Below, piece by piece: positions 25,943-35,295 of a stretch of DNA of 64,000 bases. This stretch comes from JAMLHH01 sp037189845 (GTDB lineage: Bacteria > Bacteroidota > Bacteroidia > Chitinophagales > JADIYW01): positions 62,001 to 126,000 of the forward strand of contig JBBCIS010000004.1 in NCBI GenBank assembly GCA_037189845.1, read 5' to 3'. The notes beneath the pieces were generated by a model, which saw nothing but the letters and a program-made list of their open reading frames with translations, made no database searches and had not been told where the DNA came from. A program made the translations under genes and the position numbers. Within the stretch, counting starts at the first letter, position 1. Every line of letters starts with the position of its first letter.

Positions 25943-26650
25943 TTAAAAATATCTTCCTAGTTTAAGACTTATCCCATAATAAAATGTGACATATTGAGCA
26001 TTATATTCTTGTACTTGATCAGACAAACTGGTAGAATTTCGATTTGCTCCAAATGAGGTAGAAACATCTACTGCCATTTTACCGTTAATGACTTGGTACC
26101 CTAAAGCAAACTCACCTCCTAACTGCTTGTTATCAATTGCATTATAGTCAACTTCTCTTTTAGTTTTTTTATAACTCCATTTATTATAGTTGAGGCCCAA
26201 ACCTAAATAGAATCCCTCAAAACCATCTCCACGCACATATATTTTAGGCATAGCATTAAAATAAAACCCAGGTTTAGCATTCAGTATATTTTGTTTTCTA
26301 TAATCCCCTACATACAGATTTTTGCCCGGAGCTAAGGGGACGCTTTTGTTAAAAGAAAACAAAGAAAGATAGTAGTCAGAAAAATTATAATATGTCATTC
26401 CAACTGTGGCCTGAATAGCAAGAAAACTCAAAAGCTCCCGCTCATATGATACTCCATATTTACCATAAACAGGACCTATTACGTCCACTTTCCAAATATT
26501 ATCTGAAACTTTTCGGCCACCTTTTGAGGTTTTATCACCATCACTAATAATAAGAGTTTCTGTATCGGCTTCTTCTGTTATAACAATCTGTGCATTCAGT
26601 TTAAAGGCACAAATTATAAATACTGAAAACAATATCTTTTTCATAAACAT
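25943..26650 (-). CDS. Outer-membrane beta-barrel protein, paralogue B
   Basis: 235 residues (or 233 from the second Met). Signal peptide to KLNAQ. The barrel segments KVDVIGPVYGKYGVSYEREL, AIQATVGMTYYNFSDYYLSL, GFEGFYLGLGLNYNKWSY and the end YVTFYYGISLKLGRYF run parallel to paralogue A, so the two arose by duplication. The leader DGDKTSKGGRKVSDNIWKV mirrors the charged linker of the partner. First gene of the pair; divergent from the 26714 gene with 63 bases between starts. Confidence 0.7.
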   Translation of the reverse strand: MFMKKILFSVFIICAFKLNAQIVITEEADTETLIISDGDKTSKGGRKVSDNIWKVDVIGPVYGKYGVSYERELLSFLAIQATVGMTYYNFSDYYLSLFSFNKSVPLAPGKNLYVGDYRKQNILNAKPGFYFNAMPKIYVRGDGFEGFYLGLGLNYNKWSYKKTKREVDYNAIDNKQLGGEFALGYQVINGKMAVDVSTSFGANRNSTSLSDQVQEYNAQYVTFYYGISLKLGRYF

Positions 26651-26713
26651 GCGCGAAGGTAATTATAGTTAACATTTTTTCATATAATTGCGGTATTATA
26701 AAATATTCAAAAC

Positions 26714-28297
26714 ATGAAATTTTTTAAACCTATTCTATTTTCTACTTTGATTGCAGCTCCTATAGTCGCTAAAGCCCAGGAATACAATGTAAAGTGGGGG
26801 CCTCTTATGAATGTCAGTAAAACTGACTATGTTGATGAATTTGTGTATGCAGATCAAAATCAGATCACTATTCTGAAAAAAAATCTCAGATCTCGTTCCA
26901 TTACTGCTATGGAAAAATATAACAAGGACTTTAAACTTGTTTACGCAAAAGAATTACTTTCCTCAGAAAAAAATACAAATTTGCTGAATGCAGCGTATAC
27001 TGGTGAAAAGATTATCAATCTTTACAGTATATACAATTCAAAAGAAAAAACAACCAGATACAATCTTTCATCCGTTGACGATGTGGCAAATGCCAAACCA
27101 GCTGATTGGAATATTACCTCATTGGATTTGAGTGATAAAGGAAGTGGATCTAATGTAATGTCTTATAACTCTCCTGATTACAAAAAGAGAGTGTATATGA
27201 TTGAGAAAGTGTCCAGAAATCTAAAAAATGCGACTGATAAAGAATTTATTATAGCTGTCGTAGATGAGCAAGGTAAAAAAATATGGCAAAAAACCATTAC
27301 CAACAAAGGTGTTTCCAGCTATTCCAGCTATATCGAAGAATTGGCTGTTAATAAAAATGGAGATGTTGTATTGGTTGAAAAGAGATATAATGATGATAAT
27401 GAGAAAAGAAAAGATCTGATAAAAGTCGACGGTGAATTTGTTTCAGGCTACGAATACAATCTCTATATTTTTTCTAATAACGGTAGTGATTATAAAAAAG
27501 TAAATGTTGATTTAGGTAGCAGACAAATCAGATCCGTAAATACAGAGGTTAATCCTGACAACGACAACTTTCAGTTTGCCGGAATGTACTCCAATGGAAG
27601 AAGAGGAGTTATACAAGGTGTTTTCTTTGGTGAAATTGATTCAAAAGGACAAGTAGTTAAAAACAGCCAAAAAGATTTCTCAACTGAATTTTTAGATGGT
27701 TTTAAAAAGGGAGCTACTGCTAAAGAAAAAGGTGACGATGATGAGGGTTTAAGTAACAGTTTCAAGCTCAGAAGGTTTCTATCCAGAGAAGATGGCGGTG
27801 CGTATATTGTCTTTGAATATTATAAATTAGTTATTACTACAACTACTGATGCCAGCGGTAGAACAAGTACAAGATACACATACTATTACAATGACATTAT
27901 TGCTACTTCAATTGATAAAACAGGAAAAATCGATTGGAATTACCGCATACCCAAATATCAGGTATCCGGTTCATACATTTTCTCCTCCATTGTTCCGTTT
28001 GTCAGTGGCAATACTCTAGGTATTATTTACAATGATAATCCTAAAAATATGGATAAAGAGTTTGATGAAAGTTTCAAAAGAGTGAATTTTAAAGATTGTG
28101 CAGCGATTGTAAGAACACTTACACCTGATGGGAAAATGAAAAGTGCTGAGTTGTTTAGAAATAAAGAATTCAATACGTTATTACAACCTACTATGTGCAA
28201 ACAAACTTCACCAACCACTATTGCTATCTATGGTGGTAAATTTGGAATGTTTAGTATTAAGGATGCAAGATTAGGTATAGTAGAAATAAAACAATAA
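26714..28297 (+). CDS. Large hypothetical exported protein
   Basis: 527 residues with a signal peptide to VAKAQ (residue 22). The mature chain is beta-rich with repeated short strands of the kind INLYSIYNSKEKTTRYNLSS and FVSGYEYNLYIFSNNGSDY, which suggests a propeller-like fold, but no repeat is regular enough to count blades. Basic and acidic residues are abundant (DKEFDESFKRVNFKD). No family recognised. Monocistronic: a bidirectional terminator follows at 28316-28350. Confidence 0.7.
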   Translation: MKFFKPILFSTLIAAPIVAKAQEYNVKWGPLMNVSKTDYVDEFVYADQNQITILKKNLRSRSITAMEKYNKDFKLVYAKELLSSEKNTNLLNAAYTGEKIINLYSIYNSKEKTTRYNLSSVDDVANAKPADWNITSLDLSDKGSGSNVMSYNSPDYKKRVYMIEKVSRNLKNATDKEFIIAVVDEQGKKIWQKTITNKGVSSYSSYIEELAVNKNGDVVLVEKRYNDDNEKRKDLIKVDGEFVSGYEYNLYIFSNNGSDYKKVNVDLGSRQIRSVNTEVNPDNDNFQFAGMYSNGRRGVIQGVFFGEIDSKGQVVKNSQKDFSTEFLDGFKKGATAKEKGDDDEGLSNSFKLRRFLSREDGGAYIVFEYYKLVITTTTDASGRTSTRYTYYYNDIIATSIDKTGKIDWNYRIPKYQVSGSYIFSSIVPFVSGNTLGIIYNDNPKNMDKEFDESFKRVNFKDCAAIVRTLTPDGKMKSAELFRNKEFNTLLQPTMCKQTSPTTIAIYGGKFGMFSIKDARLGIVEIKQ

Positions 28298-28315
28298 TTC
28301 TCTATCTTGGTAAAT

Positions 28316-28350
28316 AAAACGGGGCGGTCAATTGGACTGTCCCGTTTTTA
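28316..28350. terminator. Bidirectional terminator at 28.3 kb
   Basis: AAAACGGGGCGGTC pairs, with G-U steps, with GGACTGTCCCGTTTT around AATT. A and T tracts flank it on both sides. It lies between convergent genes. Confidence 0.75.
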
Positions 28351-28361
28351 TTTATTTAAAT

Positions 28362-28841
28362 TTATCTCTTCTGCCAGTGAATGATCATTTTAAAATTTGA
28401 AGTATCAGATACCAGTGTTTCCATATTTTTATCATCAATAGAAATAACTTTCTGCCGCTCCTTTCCTATTTTTTTGTAGTCGATCATCAATACATCACCA
28501 TCATCTTCGAGTGACCAGCTTCCTTTGCGCTTTTCAGCAGGCTTATTGAATATCTCCCGATAGATCAATTCTACCTCTGCTTTTCCGTTGGCATACAAAT
28601 GCATTTTCACTACCGGCATAAACTGGTTATTCAGTGTTCGGATTTCTTTTTCATGTGCATCTTTTTCTTCTTTTGTGCCAACAAAAATCTGGTGAGGATT
28701 ATACACATAATCATTAGATTCCCAGTAACCGATCATTTTCTTTCTGACAATCTCCGAATTCCGGAAAGGATTGTCCTGAGCAGACACATTACCCGTGATA
28801 AGCAATGAGAAAAGTAAAAATATGCCAGTAGAAGTTTTCAT
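28362..28841 (-). CDS. Lipocalin-like exported protein
   Basis: 159 residues from the ATG at 28841; the open frame to 28904 lacks a signal and overlaps the promoter of the divergent flippase. Signal peptide to VSAQ (residue 21). KKMIGYWESNDYVYNPHQIF, then KAEVELIYREIFNKPAEKRKGSWSLEDDGDVLMIDY, follow the W and G spacing of lipocalin-like domains in Bacteroidota. Ligand unknown. Confidence 0.65.
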   Translation of the reverse strand: MKTSTGIFLLFSLLITGNVSAQDNPFRNSEIVRKKMIGYWESNDYVYNPHQIFVGTKEEKDAHEKEIRTLNNQFMPVVKMHLYANGKAEVELIYREIFNKPAEKRKGSWSLEDDGDVLMIDYKKIGKERQKVISIDDKNMETLVSDTSNFKMIIHWQKR

Positions 28842-28942
28842 ACTTCTCAAGATAAGCAAAAATGTCGCAGTGTTCGTGGATTTTGAAATTTCAGCGATGT
28901 ACACTATATAATTTGTGTATTTTCATCAGCAATATTATTAAA

Positions 28943-30172
28943 GTGCCTAAACAACAAAGCTTTTTACAAAAAGTCGCATGGCTGTTCTCCGGTCTGTTTA
29001 TAGCTCAGGTCATCAATCTGTTGTTTTCAATGCTGCTCCCAAGAATATATTCCCCGGAACAGTTCGCCGTTTTCGGAATATTTCTTTCTACAGTCCTCAT
29101 CCTGTTTGAAGTCAATAATTTCAGATTGGATCAGGCTTTGATGCTTCCTGAAGACAATGAAGAAAGTATTTTCATCTATAGAAAATCTATTTTCTACTCT
29201 ACGCTGCTATCCATGTTATTATTTGTAATCTGGTGGATTTATTCACTAAGTCCGTGGTTTCAGAAAGAATATTCAACATTATTCTGGATTCCGGTCAGTG
29301 TATTTCTGCAAGGTATTATCCAGCCTACCATCAGCTATTGCAACAGAATTCAGGCTTATAATACAATCAATTCCAGCAGAATAATCCAGGCGCTGACAAC
29401 AGGAATAGTTAGCTGTCTGCCATTCTGGACGGGCTCTTCAAAAATTTACTTAACAGAAGGTTTTATTGCCGGGCAGCTAGTTTCATTAATATTTCTTATT
29501 AATCTGGTTTATAAAAATTTATCAGTAAAAATTAAAAGTAAAAATTTAACTATTCAACCCTATATACAATTTCCCAGATATGGCACCTGGTCATCTCTGC
29601 TGAATACAGTTTCCCGTAACTCAATAGTCTACATCCTCAGTTATTTTTTCAGCCCATATTTTGTCGGATTATATACATTTACCAACAGATTGGTTCAGGC
29701 TCCCATAGGATTAATGACCAGTTCTATTGGGCAGGCCTATTTCAGAGATGCCAGTCGGACTAAAGATGCTCAGGAACTCCGGCAATTGACTTTTACAATT
29801 CAAAAAGTATTGACTCAGATTGCAGTGATTCCTGTTTTGCTGGCACTATTTCTGGGGCCGGATATTTTTGAACTTCTATTTGGTAAGGAATGGCGGCCTG
29901 CAGGTGAAATTGCCAGATATCTTTCTTTGTGGTATGGAACAACGCTGATAATAACACCGCTCAGCATGCTGATAGATGTCAAAGGTAAATTGAAATGGGA
30001 ACTGGGTTATAATCTCTGTTTTGCAGTAGCACGAACAGGTTTATTGGTAGCAGGTGGATATTTTCTGAATTTCAAATGGACTATGTTACTATTCTGTTCT
30101 GTCAGTGTCATTTTCAATTTGTATCTGCTCATATTTGTAAGGAAAATCATCAAAGATGAAAATAGAGCTTAA
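28943..30172 (+). CDS. Polysaccharide flippase (Wzx/MATE-like)
   Basis: 409 residues from the GTG at 28943 (PKQQSFLQKVAWLFSGLFIA). The longer open start at 28862 adds a Cys-rich stretch overlapping the neighbouring gene and is unlikely. It has about ten to twelve membrane helices, LLPRIYSPEQFAVFGIFLST near the N-terminus as in O-antigen flippases, and NRLVQAPIGLMTSSIGQAYF in the middle. It flips lipid-linked oligosaccharides across the inner membrane. Its last 17 bases overlap the asparagine-synthase-like gene. No glycosyltransferase lies nearby, which is unusual for a flippase. Confidence 0.8.
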   Translation: MPKQQSFLQKVAWLFSGLFIAQVINLLFSMLLPRIYSPEQFAVFGIFLSTVLILFEVNNFRLDQALMLPEDNEESIFIYRKSIFYSTLLSMLLFVIWWIYSLSPWFQKEYSTLFWIPVSVFLQGIIQPTISYCNRIQAYNTINSSRIIQALTTGIVSCLPFWTGSSKIYLTEGFIAGQLVSLIFLINLVYKNLSVKIKSKNLTIQPYIQFPRYGTWSSLLNTVSRNSIVYILSYFFSPYFVGLYTFTNRLVQAPIGLMTSSIGQAYFRDASRTKDAQELRQLTFTIQKVLTQIAVIPVLLALFLGPDIFELLFGKEWRPAGEIARYLSLWYGTTLIITPLSMLIDVKGKLKWELGYNLCFAVARTGLLVAGGYFLNFKWTMLLFCSVSVIFNLYLLIFVRKIIKDENRA

Positions 30173-31649
30173 CCTTTCATATCCCGGCAAATACAAATGG
30201 ACATACCATGAACAGATATATTTTATAGGGTATGCCTTTGATGATGAAGGAAATCTATACCAAGACGCAAAAGATTTTGAGCAAAAAGACATTCCCGTAC
30301 TGATACCTCAGCTGGAAGGTGCATTTTCCATCATCAGAGTAAATGCTCAACAAACACTTGCCTATAGCGACACAATTGCCTCTTTCCCTTTATTTTATCA
30401 GGAAAATAAAAATACGGTTGCTATACAAAATTCGCCCACTCCTACGGAAGAAAATCTTTTACCATCTGCAATAGATGATTTCCTGAAAATATACTGCACG
30501 CAGTCTCAGGAAACTTTTTTCAAAGACTGGAAGAGTATTCCTGCCGGACATCTTTTACAAATAGATATTCCTCAAAACAGCATTTCTGTCAAAAGATATT
30601 TTGATCATTTTAATACAGAAAAGCTTAACAGCGACCCAAAAACGAAAGATCAGCTACAACATATTATCCGGAAATGGGCTCAGCAAATTATTCAGCTTGC
30701 AGCCGGCAGACCGATCTGGATCCCGCTTTCAGGTGGATATGACTCCCGGCTGATTATCAGCACACTAATCAAAGAAGAAGCTCCGAATCTCCACGCATAT
30801 ACTTATGGAAAAAGTTTGAGCGAAGAAGTGGTCAACGCACACAAAACTGCCAAAGAACTGAAGATTGACTGGCATTTCATCCCTTACAATGAAGATGCTT
30901 TTTCTTATTTCTTTACAGATTACTGGAAAAATTATGCACTTGGCAACCATCACTTTCATGGATTGCCGCATGAACAGGATTTTTTTGCATTACTGGCTTT
31001 AAAAAATCAGGGAATACTTGGAGAAGACTTTATTGTAGTTCCGGGATTTTGCGGAGATATTCCTACGGGAAGCTTTTTAAAAGCTACAGAAATAAATCCG
31101 GCTGCCTACATCAAGGAAAAGCATCAGGTGACAGCAAAAGATCTTATCAGCGACATAGAGCCCTGGGATGCTTACCAGCAATGGCTGACAGAAAACAGAC
31201 TAAGTAAATTCATTGTCAACAGTGTAAGAGTTTATGAATATTTTGGCGGAAAGTGGATGCTCCCCATGTGGCACAAAGATTTCCTCCGGCTTTTCTACAG
31301 TCTGAAATCTGAAGAAAAATGGAATCAGCAATTTTACACCGATGTCATTTTTGAAAGCTATTTCACTCCTCTGAAAATTGACTTTCTCAAACCCTCTGGG
31401 GATACAGTATCTGCAATGCCTACATGGAAAGATCAGCTCAAAAAAACATTACCTTCGTCTTTAGTAAAAAATATACAGAAATTCACAGGAAAGAGTAATG
31501 GTGCCGATCCCTGTAACCTGCGCACTTTGTATGAGATGTTATATAACTACATGCAGCATCAGAAAATCCCGGTTCCGGAAAAAGATGGCAATTTGAACCG
31601 TTTACATGCATACTATATGTTAGAAATCATTAAAAAACAGAGCAAATAA
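30156..31649 (+). CDS. Asparagine-synthase-like protein without the glutaminase cysteine
   Basis: 497 residues. The central part has the ATP PP-loop IPLSGGYDSRLIIST (about residues 190-205) of asparagine synthetase B. Residues 1-110 resemble a decayed class-II amidotransferase domain (LEGAFSIIRVNAQQTLAYSD; FPLFYQENKNTVAIQ), but the protein starts MKIELN with no Cys2, so glutamine cannot be hydrolysed. A catalyst using ammonia or a different amine is more likely. Proteins of this type are common in surface-polysaccharide clusters. It overlaps the flippase gene, so the two act together. Confidence 0.75.
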   Translation: MKIELNLSYPGKYKWTYHEQIYFIGYAFDDEGNLYQDAKDFEQKDIPVLIPQLEGAFSIIRVNAQQTLAYSDTIASFPLFYQENKNTVAIQNSPTPTEENLLPSAIDDFLKIYCTQSQETFFKDWKSIPAGHLLQIDIPQNSISVKRYFDHFNTEKLNSDPKTKDQLQHIIRKWAQQIIQLAAGRPIWIPLSGGYDSRLIISTLIKEEAPNLHAYTYGKSLSEEVVNAHKTAKELKIDWHFIPYNEDAFSYFFTDYWKNYALGNHHFHGLPHEQDFFALLALKNQGILGEDFIVVPGFCGDIPTGSFLKATEINPAAYIKEKHQVTAKDLISDIEPWDAYQQWLTENRLSKFIVNSVRVYEYFGGKWMLPMWHKDFLRLFYSLKSEEKWNQQFYTDVIFESYFTPLKIDFLKPSGDTVSAMPTWKDQLKKTLPSSLVKNIQKFTGKSNGADPCNLRTLYEMLYNYMQHQKIPVPEKDGNLNRLHAYYMLEIIKKQSK

Positions 31650-31700
31650 CATTTTTTAGTGACAATTTGCATAAGTTAGTAAACACTCAAAAAGTTCATC

Positions 31701-32402
31701 ATGGATAGACGTAATTTTCTGCTCAATACAGCAAAGGCCACTGCAATTACTTTCGTGACAGTACCACTACTTACAGATGAAGCAGAAGCAGCAACAGAAT
31801 GCAAAGATGCATTTAGCTTTAAACAGATCAATCTTCCTTACGCTTTTGATGCTTTAGAGCCTGTCATAGATAAGGAAACCATGAATATTCACTACACCAA
31901 GCATCATGCTGCTTATGTGAAGAATGTCAACGAGGCAATTGAAGCTGAACATATTCATGAAAAAAGCGAAGAAAGTCTTTTTAAAAACATAGACAAATAC
32001 AGCAAAAAGGTGCGCGATAATGCAGGAGGTGCATGGAATCACAACTTTTTCTGGGAATGTATGACTCCTAACGGTACTGATATACCAACTAAATTATCTG
32101 ATGCTATCAATGCCAATTTCGGATCATTTGAAAACTTTAAAACTGAATTCAGCAAAGCTGCATCCACCAGATTTGGTTCCGGATGGGCATGGCTGGTAAA
32201 AGATGGAAAATCACTTAAAATTGGCTCTACTCCCAACCAGGATAATCCATTAATGAATATATCAGAGTTCAAAGGCATACCTTTATTAGGACTGGACGTT
32301 TGGGAACATGCATATTATCTTAAATATCAGAATCGCAGACCCGATTATATCAGCAACTGGTTCAAAGTAGTCAACTGGGAACATGTAGCAAAATTACTCT
32401 GA
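31701..32402 (+). CDS. Exported Fe/Mn superoxide dismutase
   Basis: 233 residues. Residues 1-30 form a Tat-type signal (MDRRNFLLNTAKATAITFVT, twin Arg at 3-4, AEA cleavage near 30). The mature enzyme is complete: FKQINLPYAFDALEPVI, first metal ligand His64 in HYTKHHAAYV, His114 in NHNFFW, and Asp and His in LDVWEHAYYLKY. It removes superoxide outside the cytoplasm, which suits a metal-loaded enzyme exported folded. Fe or Mn cannot be told from these residues. Confidence 0.9.
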   Translation: MDRRNFLLNTAKATAITFVTVPLLTDEAEAATECKDAFSFKQINLPYAFDALEPVIDKETMNIHYTKHHAAYVKNVNEAIEAEHIHEKSEESLFKNIDKYSKKVRDNAGGAWNHNFFWECMTPNGTDIPTKLSDAINANFGSFENFKTEFSKAASTRFGSGWAWLVKDGKSLKIGSTPNQDNPLMNISEFKGIPLLGLDVWEHAYYLKYQNRRPDYISNWFKVVNWEHVAKLL

Positions 32403-32412
32403 CAATATTCTA

Positions 32413-32712
32413 ATGAGCTTTCCTAAAGGAATAAGCGTCATTCTCCTCATTTCACTTTTATTTTCCTGTAAAAGCTATTACAATGAAATGATACATTGGA
32501 CTGACAATCTCCCGGAAGGTCTTAGTGTTGAAGAAGTACGGAAAATCCTGCCAGATTTTCTGCAAACAGACTGGGATCATCCGGAAACTTTGGATGATGA
32601 GATACATCGCTATAACGTTACTGAAATCAAAGGAAATCGTGATGTTCTGCACATGGCACATTATTTAGTATTTCAGGATAATCAATATATAGGACGGGAT
32701 TCTCACAAATAA
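32413..32712 (+). CDS. Small lipoprotein, unknown function
   Basis: 99 residues. Lipobox LLFSC puts the lipidated Cys at residue 19. The mature part is acidic (EGLSVEEVRKILPDFLQTDW) and resembles no family I know. It begins 10 bases after the superoxide dismutase stop and is probably in the same transcript; OsmC follows 40 bases later, giving an oxidative-stress grouping by position. Confidence 0.6.
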   Translation: MSFPKGISVILLISLLFSCKSYYNEMIHWTDNLPEGLSVEEVRKILPDFLQTDWDHPETLDDEIHRYNVTEIKGNRDVLHMAHYLVFQDNQYIGRDSHK

Positions 32713-32752
32713 AAAAACATAAAAGCCAGAGTTACATCTCCTCAGCATATCC

Positions 32753-33223
32753 ATGAAGCATCAACATCAATATCAGGCAACCATACAATGGACCGGGAAT
32801 AAAGGAACGGGTACGGACAGCTATCGTAGCTACGAACGCGAACATACAATCCACATTTCAGACAAAGTAGCGATCGTTGGTTCTTCAGATCCTGCATTTC
32901 GGGGAGACAAAACCAAGCATAATCCGGAAGATTTATTCCTTTCATCGCTGGCATCATGTCATATGTTATGGTATTTACATCTATGTTCTGAAGCAGGAAT
33001 TATTGTCGTGGATTACATCGACCATGCAACAGGCATCATGACAGAAACTTCAAATGGAGGAGGAAAGTTTACCGAAGTAACACTTCATCCAATAGTTACC
33101 GTAACAGAATTATCTATGGTAAATGAAGCAAATAAGCTACACGAAAAAGCAAACGAGCTTTGTTTCATTGCAAACTCTGTAAACTTCCCGGTGAAGCACT
33201 CTCCTGAATGCAAAACTCTGTAG
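32753..33223 (+). CDS. OsmC/Ohr-family hydroperoxide reductase
   Basis: 156 residues. The two redox Cys are in LASCHMLWYLHLCSEAG (the first on the central helix) and VKHSPEC near the C-terminus. NPEDLFLSSLASC and the beta-rich start HQYQATIQWTGNKGTG are family features. Reduces organic hydroperoxides or peroxidised lipids with dithiol help. Follows an exported superoxide dismutase on the same strand. Confidence 0.85.
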   Translation: MKHQHQYQATIQWTGNKGTGTDSYRSYEREHTIHISDKVAIVGSSDPAFRGDKTKHNPEDLFLSSLASCHMLWYLHLCSEAGIIVVDYIDHATGIMTETSNGGGKFTEVTLHPIVTVTELSMVNEANKLHEKANELCFIANSVNFPVKHSPECKTL

Positions 33224-33259
33224 TGGTAAAGGCTTCGACAACAGGCTTTGTCCATTATT

Positions 33260-33868
33260 TTATTCAGACTTTTGGATCCATCCTTGTTCGAGACTATGTT
33301 CGATATAAGTCTGAGTCTCTTCCCAAAGCATTTGAGAACCGTTTTTTATCGGACTCAGCTTCTCTATCAGTTTCTCATAAGGTACCTGATATTTTGTCCA
33401 TGTACCACCTTGATTATACCTGTTCATCAGTGTAGGAGCATATCTGTCTACAGCTCTGGCAAACCGCTTTTCGGCAGTATCCTCAAATTCAAATTCATAC
33501 CACAAATCATACAGCTCCTTTCCCACCGGTTCAGGCAATAACCCATATAGTTTTTCAGCTGCAGCCTTTTCTTTTTCTGCCTGGTTATCATCCCTTTTAG
33601 CATCAAAATAAAAGACATCTCCTACATAGATTTCTACAAGATCATGGATCAGCAGCATTTTAACTACCTTGTTAATATCGACCGGAGCATTGGCATAATC
33701 TTTCAAAAGCACAGCCATGAGTGCAAGCTGCCAGGAATGTTCTGCGTCATTCTCTCTTCTCGCTTCCCCTATCGGGCTTGTTTCCCGGATAACGGTTTTC
33801 AACTTATCTGTTTCCTGTATAAATCTGATGATCTGGTGAAATGCTTCCATATTTGCTGATAAAATCAT
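33260..33868 (-). CDS. HD-domain hydrolase (YfbR/HDDC2-like)
   Basis: 202 residues from the ATG at 33868; the ATG at 33850 (MEAFHQIIRFI) is also possible. HD metal site: ENDAEHSWQLALMAV (His), LLIHDLVEIYVGD (His-Asp) and the late Asp in RAVDRYAPTLMN. This is the arrangement of deoxynucleoside 5'-monophosphatases such as YfbR and of human HDDC2. The nucleotide substrate is assumed from family. Convergent with OsmC, 36 bases apart. Confidence 0.85.
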   Translation of the reverse strand: MILSANMEAFHQIIRFIQETDKLKTVIRETSPIGEARRENDAEHSWQLALMAVLLKDYANAPVDINKVVKMLLIHDLVEIYVGDVFYFDAKRDDNQAEKEKAAAEKLYGLLPEPVGKELYDLWYEFEFEDTAEKRFARAVDRYAPTLMNRYNQGGTWTKYQVPYEKLIEKLSPIKNGSQMLWEETQTYIEHSLEQGWIQKSE

Positions 33869-34184
33869 CAAATTTAAACGTTGTAGAGGTTTTCATGCTG
33901 ATTTATTTCCGGCAAAATTATCCGGCACTGCTTTTTGATATCAAAACCTTATTTATCCCCTTATACAGCCGGAGATTTTGATTGCACACAAGAATTAGTA
34001 CAGTTTTTTCTACTTTAGTAATTATCTGGAAATATTTCAAATAGCATTAAGACTTTTACTAAAAGGTATTGGAGAAAGAAAAACCGTATAAAGTCACCGG
34101 TCCCAAAAAATCTTCAGACATTTTTACAAGAAATTAATCCGAACCAAATTCAGATTTTGATAAAAACCTCTACCTTTAACAATT
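33869..34184. other. Intergenic region
   Basis: 316 bases between divergent genes. I see no ORF, hairpin or clear promoter box beyond an imperfect TACCTTTA close to the start at 34185. Confidence 0.5.
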
Positions 34185-34586
34185 ATGGCAGCTCTTAGTA
34201 ATCAAGCTATCAAAGGCATCAAAAAAATCGGTGATGTCATTTTACCGGGAAACAATGAATTTCCATCTTACTCAGAAGTTGGAGGTACATACAAACTAAA
34301 TGATATGGTACAATATGCTCCTGAAGATGATATCAGTGCATTGAATCTGGTATTGATCATATTTTCATTCCTGCCAAAATTTGTTTTAAGCTGGCTTGTA
34401 AAGCAAATGGGTAATGCTACTGAAAAAGCAAATGATGGATTGTTACCTACTACGTTCAGACAATTAGATCTTGGTCTGAGAGGATTACTATATTCTACTT
34501 ATTACGGAGAATTTACCAATCCTGAATACAAAGGAAAAACACCTATGGAACTGATCGATTATGTTCCATCCAGAATTCCTAACTAG
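34185..34586 (+). CDS. Conserved hypothetical protein
   Basis: 133 residues, no signal peptide. One hydrophobic stretch (about residues 54-75, LNLVLIIFSFLPKFVLSWLV) could span or attach to the membrane. Conserved-looking ends FPSYSEVGGTYKLNDMVQY and GLRGLLYSTYYGEFTNPEY are the sort of motifs that mark a real family, but I cannot name it. Convergent with rsmG, 15 bases between stop codons. Confidence 0.65.
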   Translation: MAALSNQAIKGIKKIGDVILPGNNEFPSYSEVGGTYKLNDMVQYAPEDDISALNLVLIIFSFLPKFVLSWLVKQMGNATEKANDGLLPTTFRQLDLGLRGLLYSTYYGEFTNPEYKGKTPMELIDYVPSRIPN

Positions 34587-34601
34587 TATTTCCTACCAAC
34601 C

Positions 34602-35222
34602 TTATTGAGCAACAGGCTTATAGTGGACAATAGCCTTTGTTTCAAAGAATGGTTCATTATATATTTCAGTTAAAGAGATTACCTGGGTGCGTTTTTTAAA
34701 TCCATTCAGCTCCTCTGACAAATCACCACCTTTCAGCGCAATAATACCTTTAGACTGAGGTTTCAATATCTTTGAAGTCCATTTTACCAGCTGCTCTAAC
34801 GGAGCAACGGCTCTGGTTACGATAAGATTTGCCTTTACATCCAGCTGCTCTACCCTGCCCCATACAACACGTACGTTTGTCAGTCCTAGATCTTCTTTGA
34901 CAGCTTCGACAACTTTTATCTTTTTACCAATAGAATCTACCAGAAAAAACTGTACTTCTGGATATAAAATTGCCAATGGAATACCCGGAAAACCTCCGCC
35001 GGTTCCCAGGTCTACTACATACCACCCTTTTTTGAACGGTTGATATTTTGCAATTGCCAATGAATGCAGAACATGCCGTTCTATAAAATCATCCATATCT
35101 TTTCGCGAAATGACATTGATCTTTTCATTCCAATCCTGATACAATTCAGGAAGTCGTTCAAACTGTTCCTTCTGCACATCAGTCAAATCCGGGAAATACT
35201 TTTCGATGATTTCTATAGACAT
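34602..35222 (-). CDS. rsmG: 16S rRNA (guanine-527-N7) methyltransferase
   Basis: 206 residues. The SAM-binding glycine loop is VVDLGTGGGFPGIPLAILYP; NVISRKDMDDFIERHVLHSL at the N-terminus and NLIVTRAVAPLEQLVKW later are RsmG markers. Methylates G527 in the 530 loop of 16S rRNA. Length normal. It is not next to gidA/mnmG here, unlike in many bacteria. Confidence 0.93.
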   Translation of the reverse strand: MSIEIIEKYFPDLTDVQKEQFERLPELYQDWNEKINVISRKDMDDFIERHVLHSLAIAKYQPFKKGWYVVDLGTGGGFPGIPLAILYPEVQFFLVDSIGKKIKVVEAVKEDLGLTNVRVVWGRVEQLDVKANLIVTRAVAPLEQLVKWTSKILKPQSKGIIALKGGDLSEELNGFKKRTQVISLTEIYNEPFFETKAIVHYKPVAQ

Positions 35223-35295
35223 AAAGGCAAAGGTAGTATTTAGTAAGCTGTATAAAATATGTACTTAATTAAATTTACTTTGTCAGTTTCTATAA

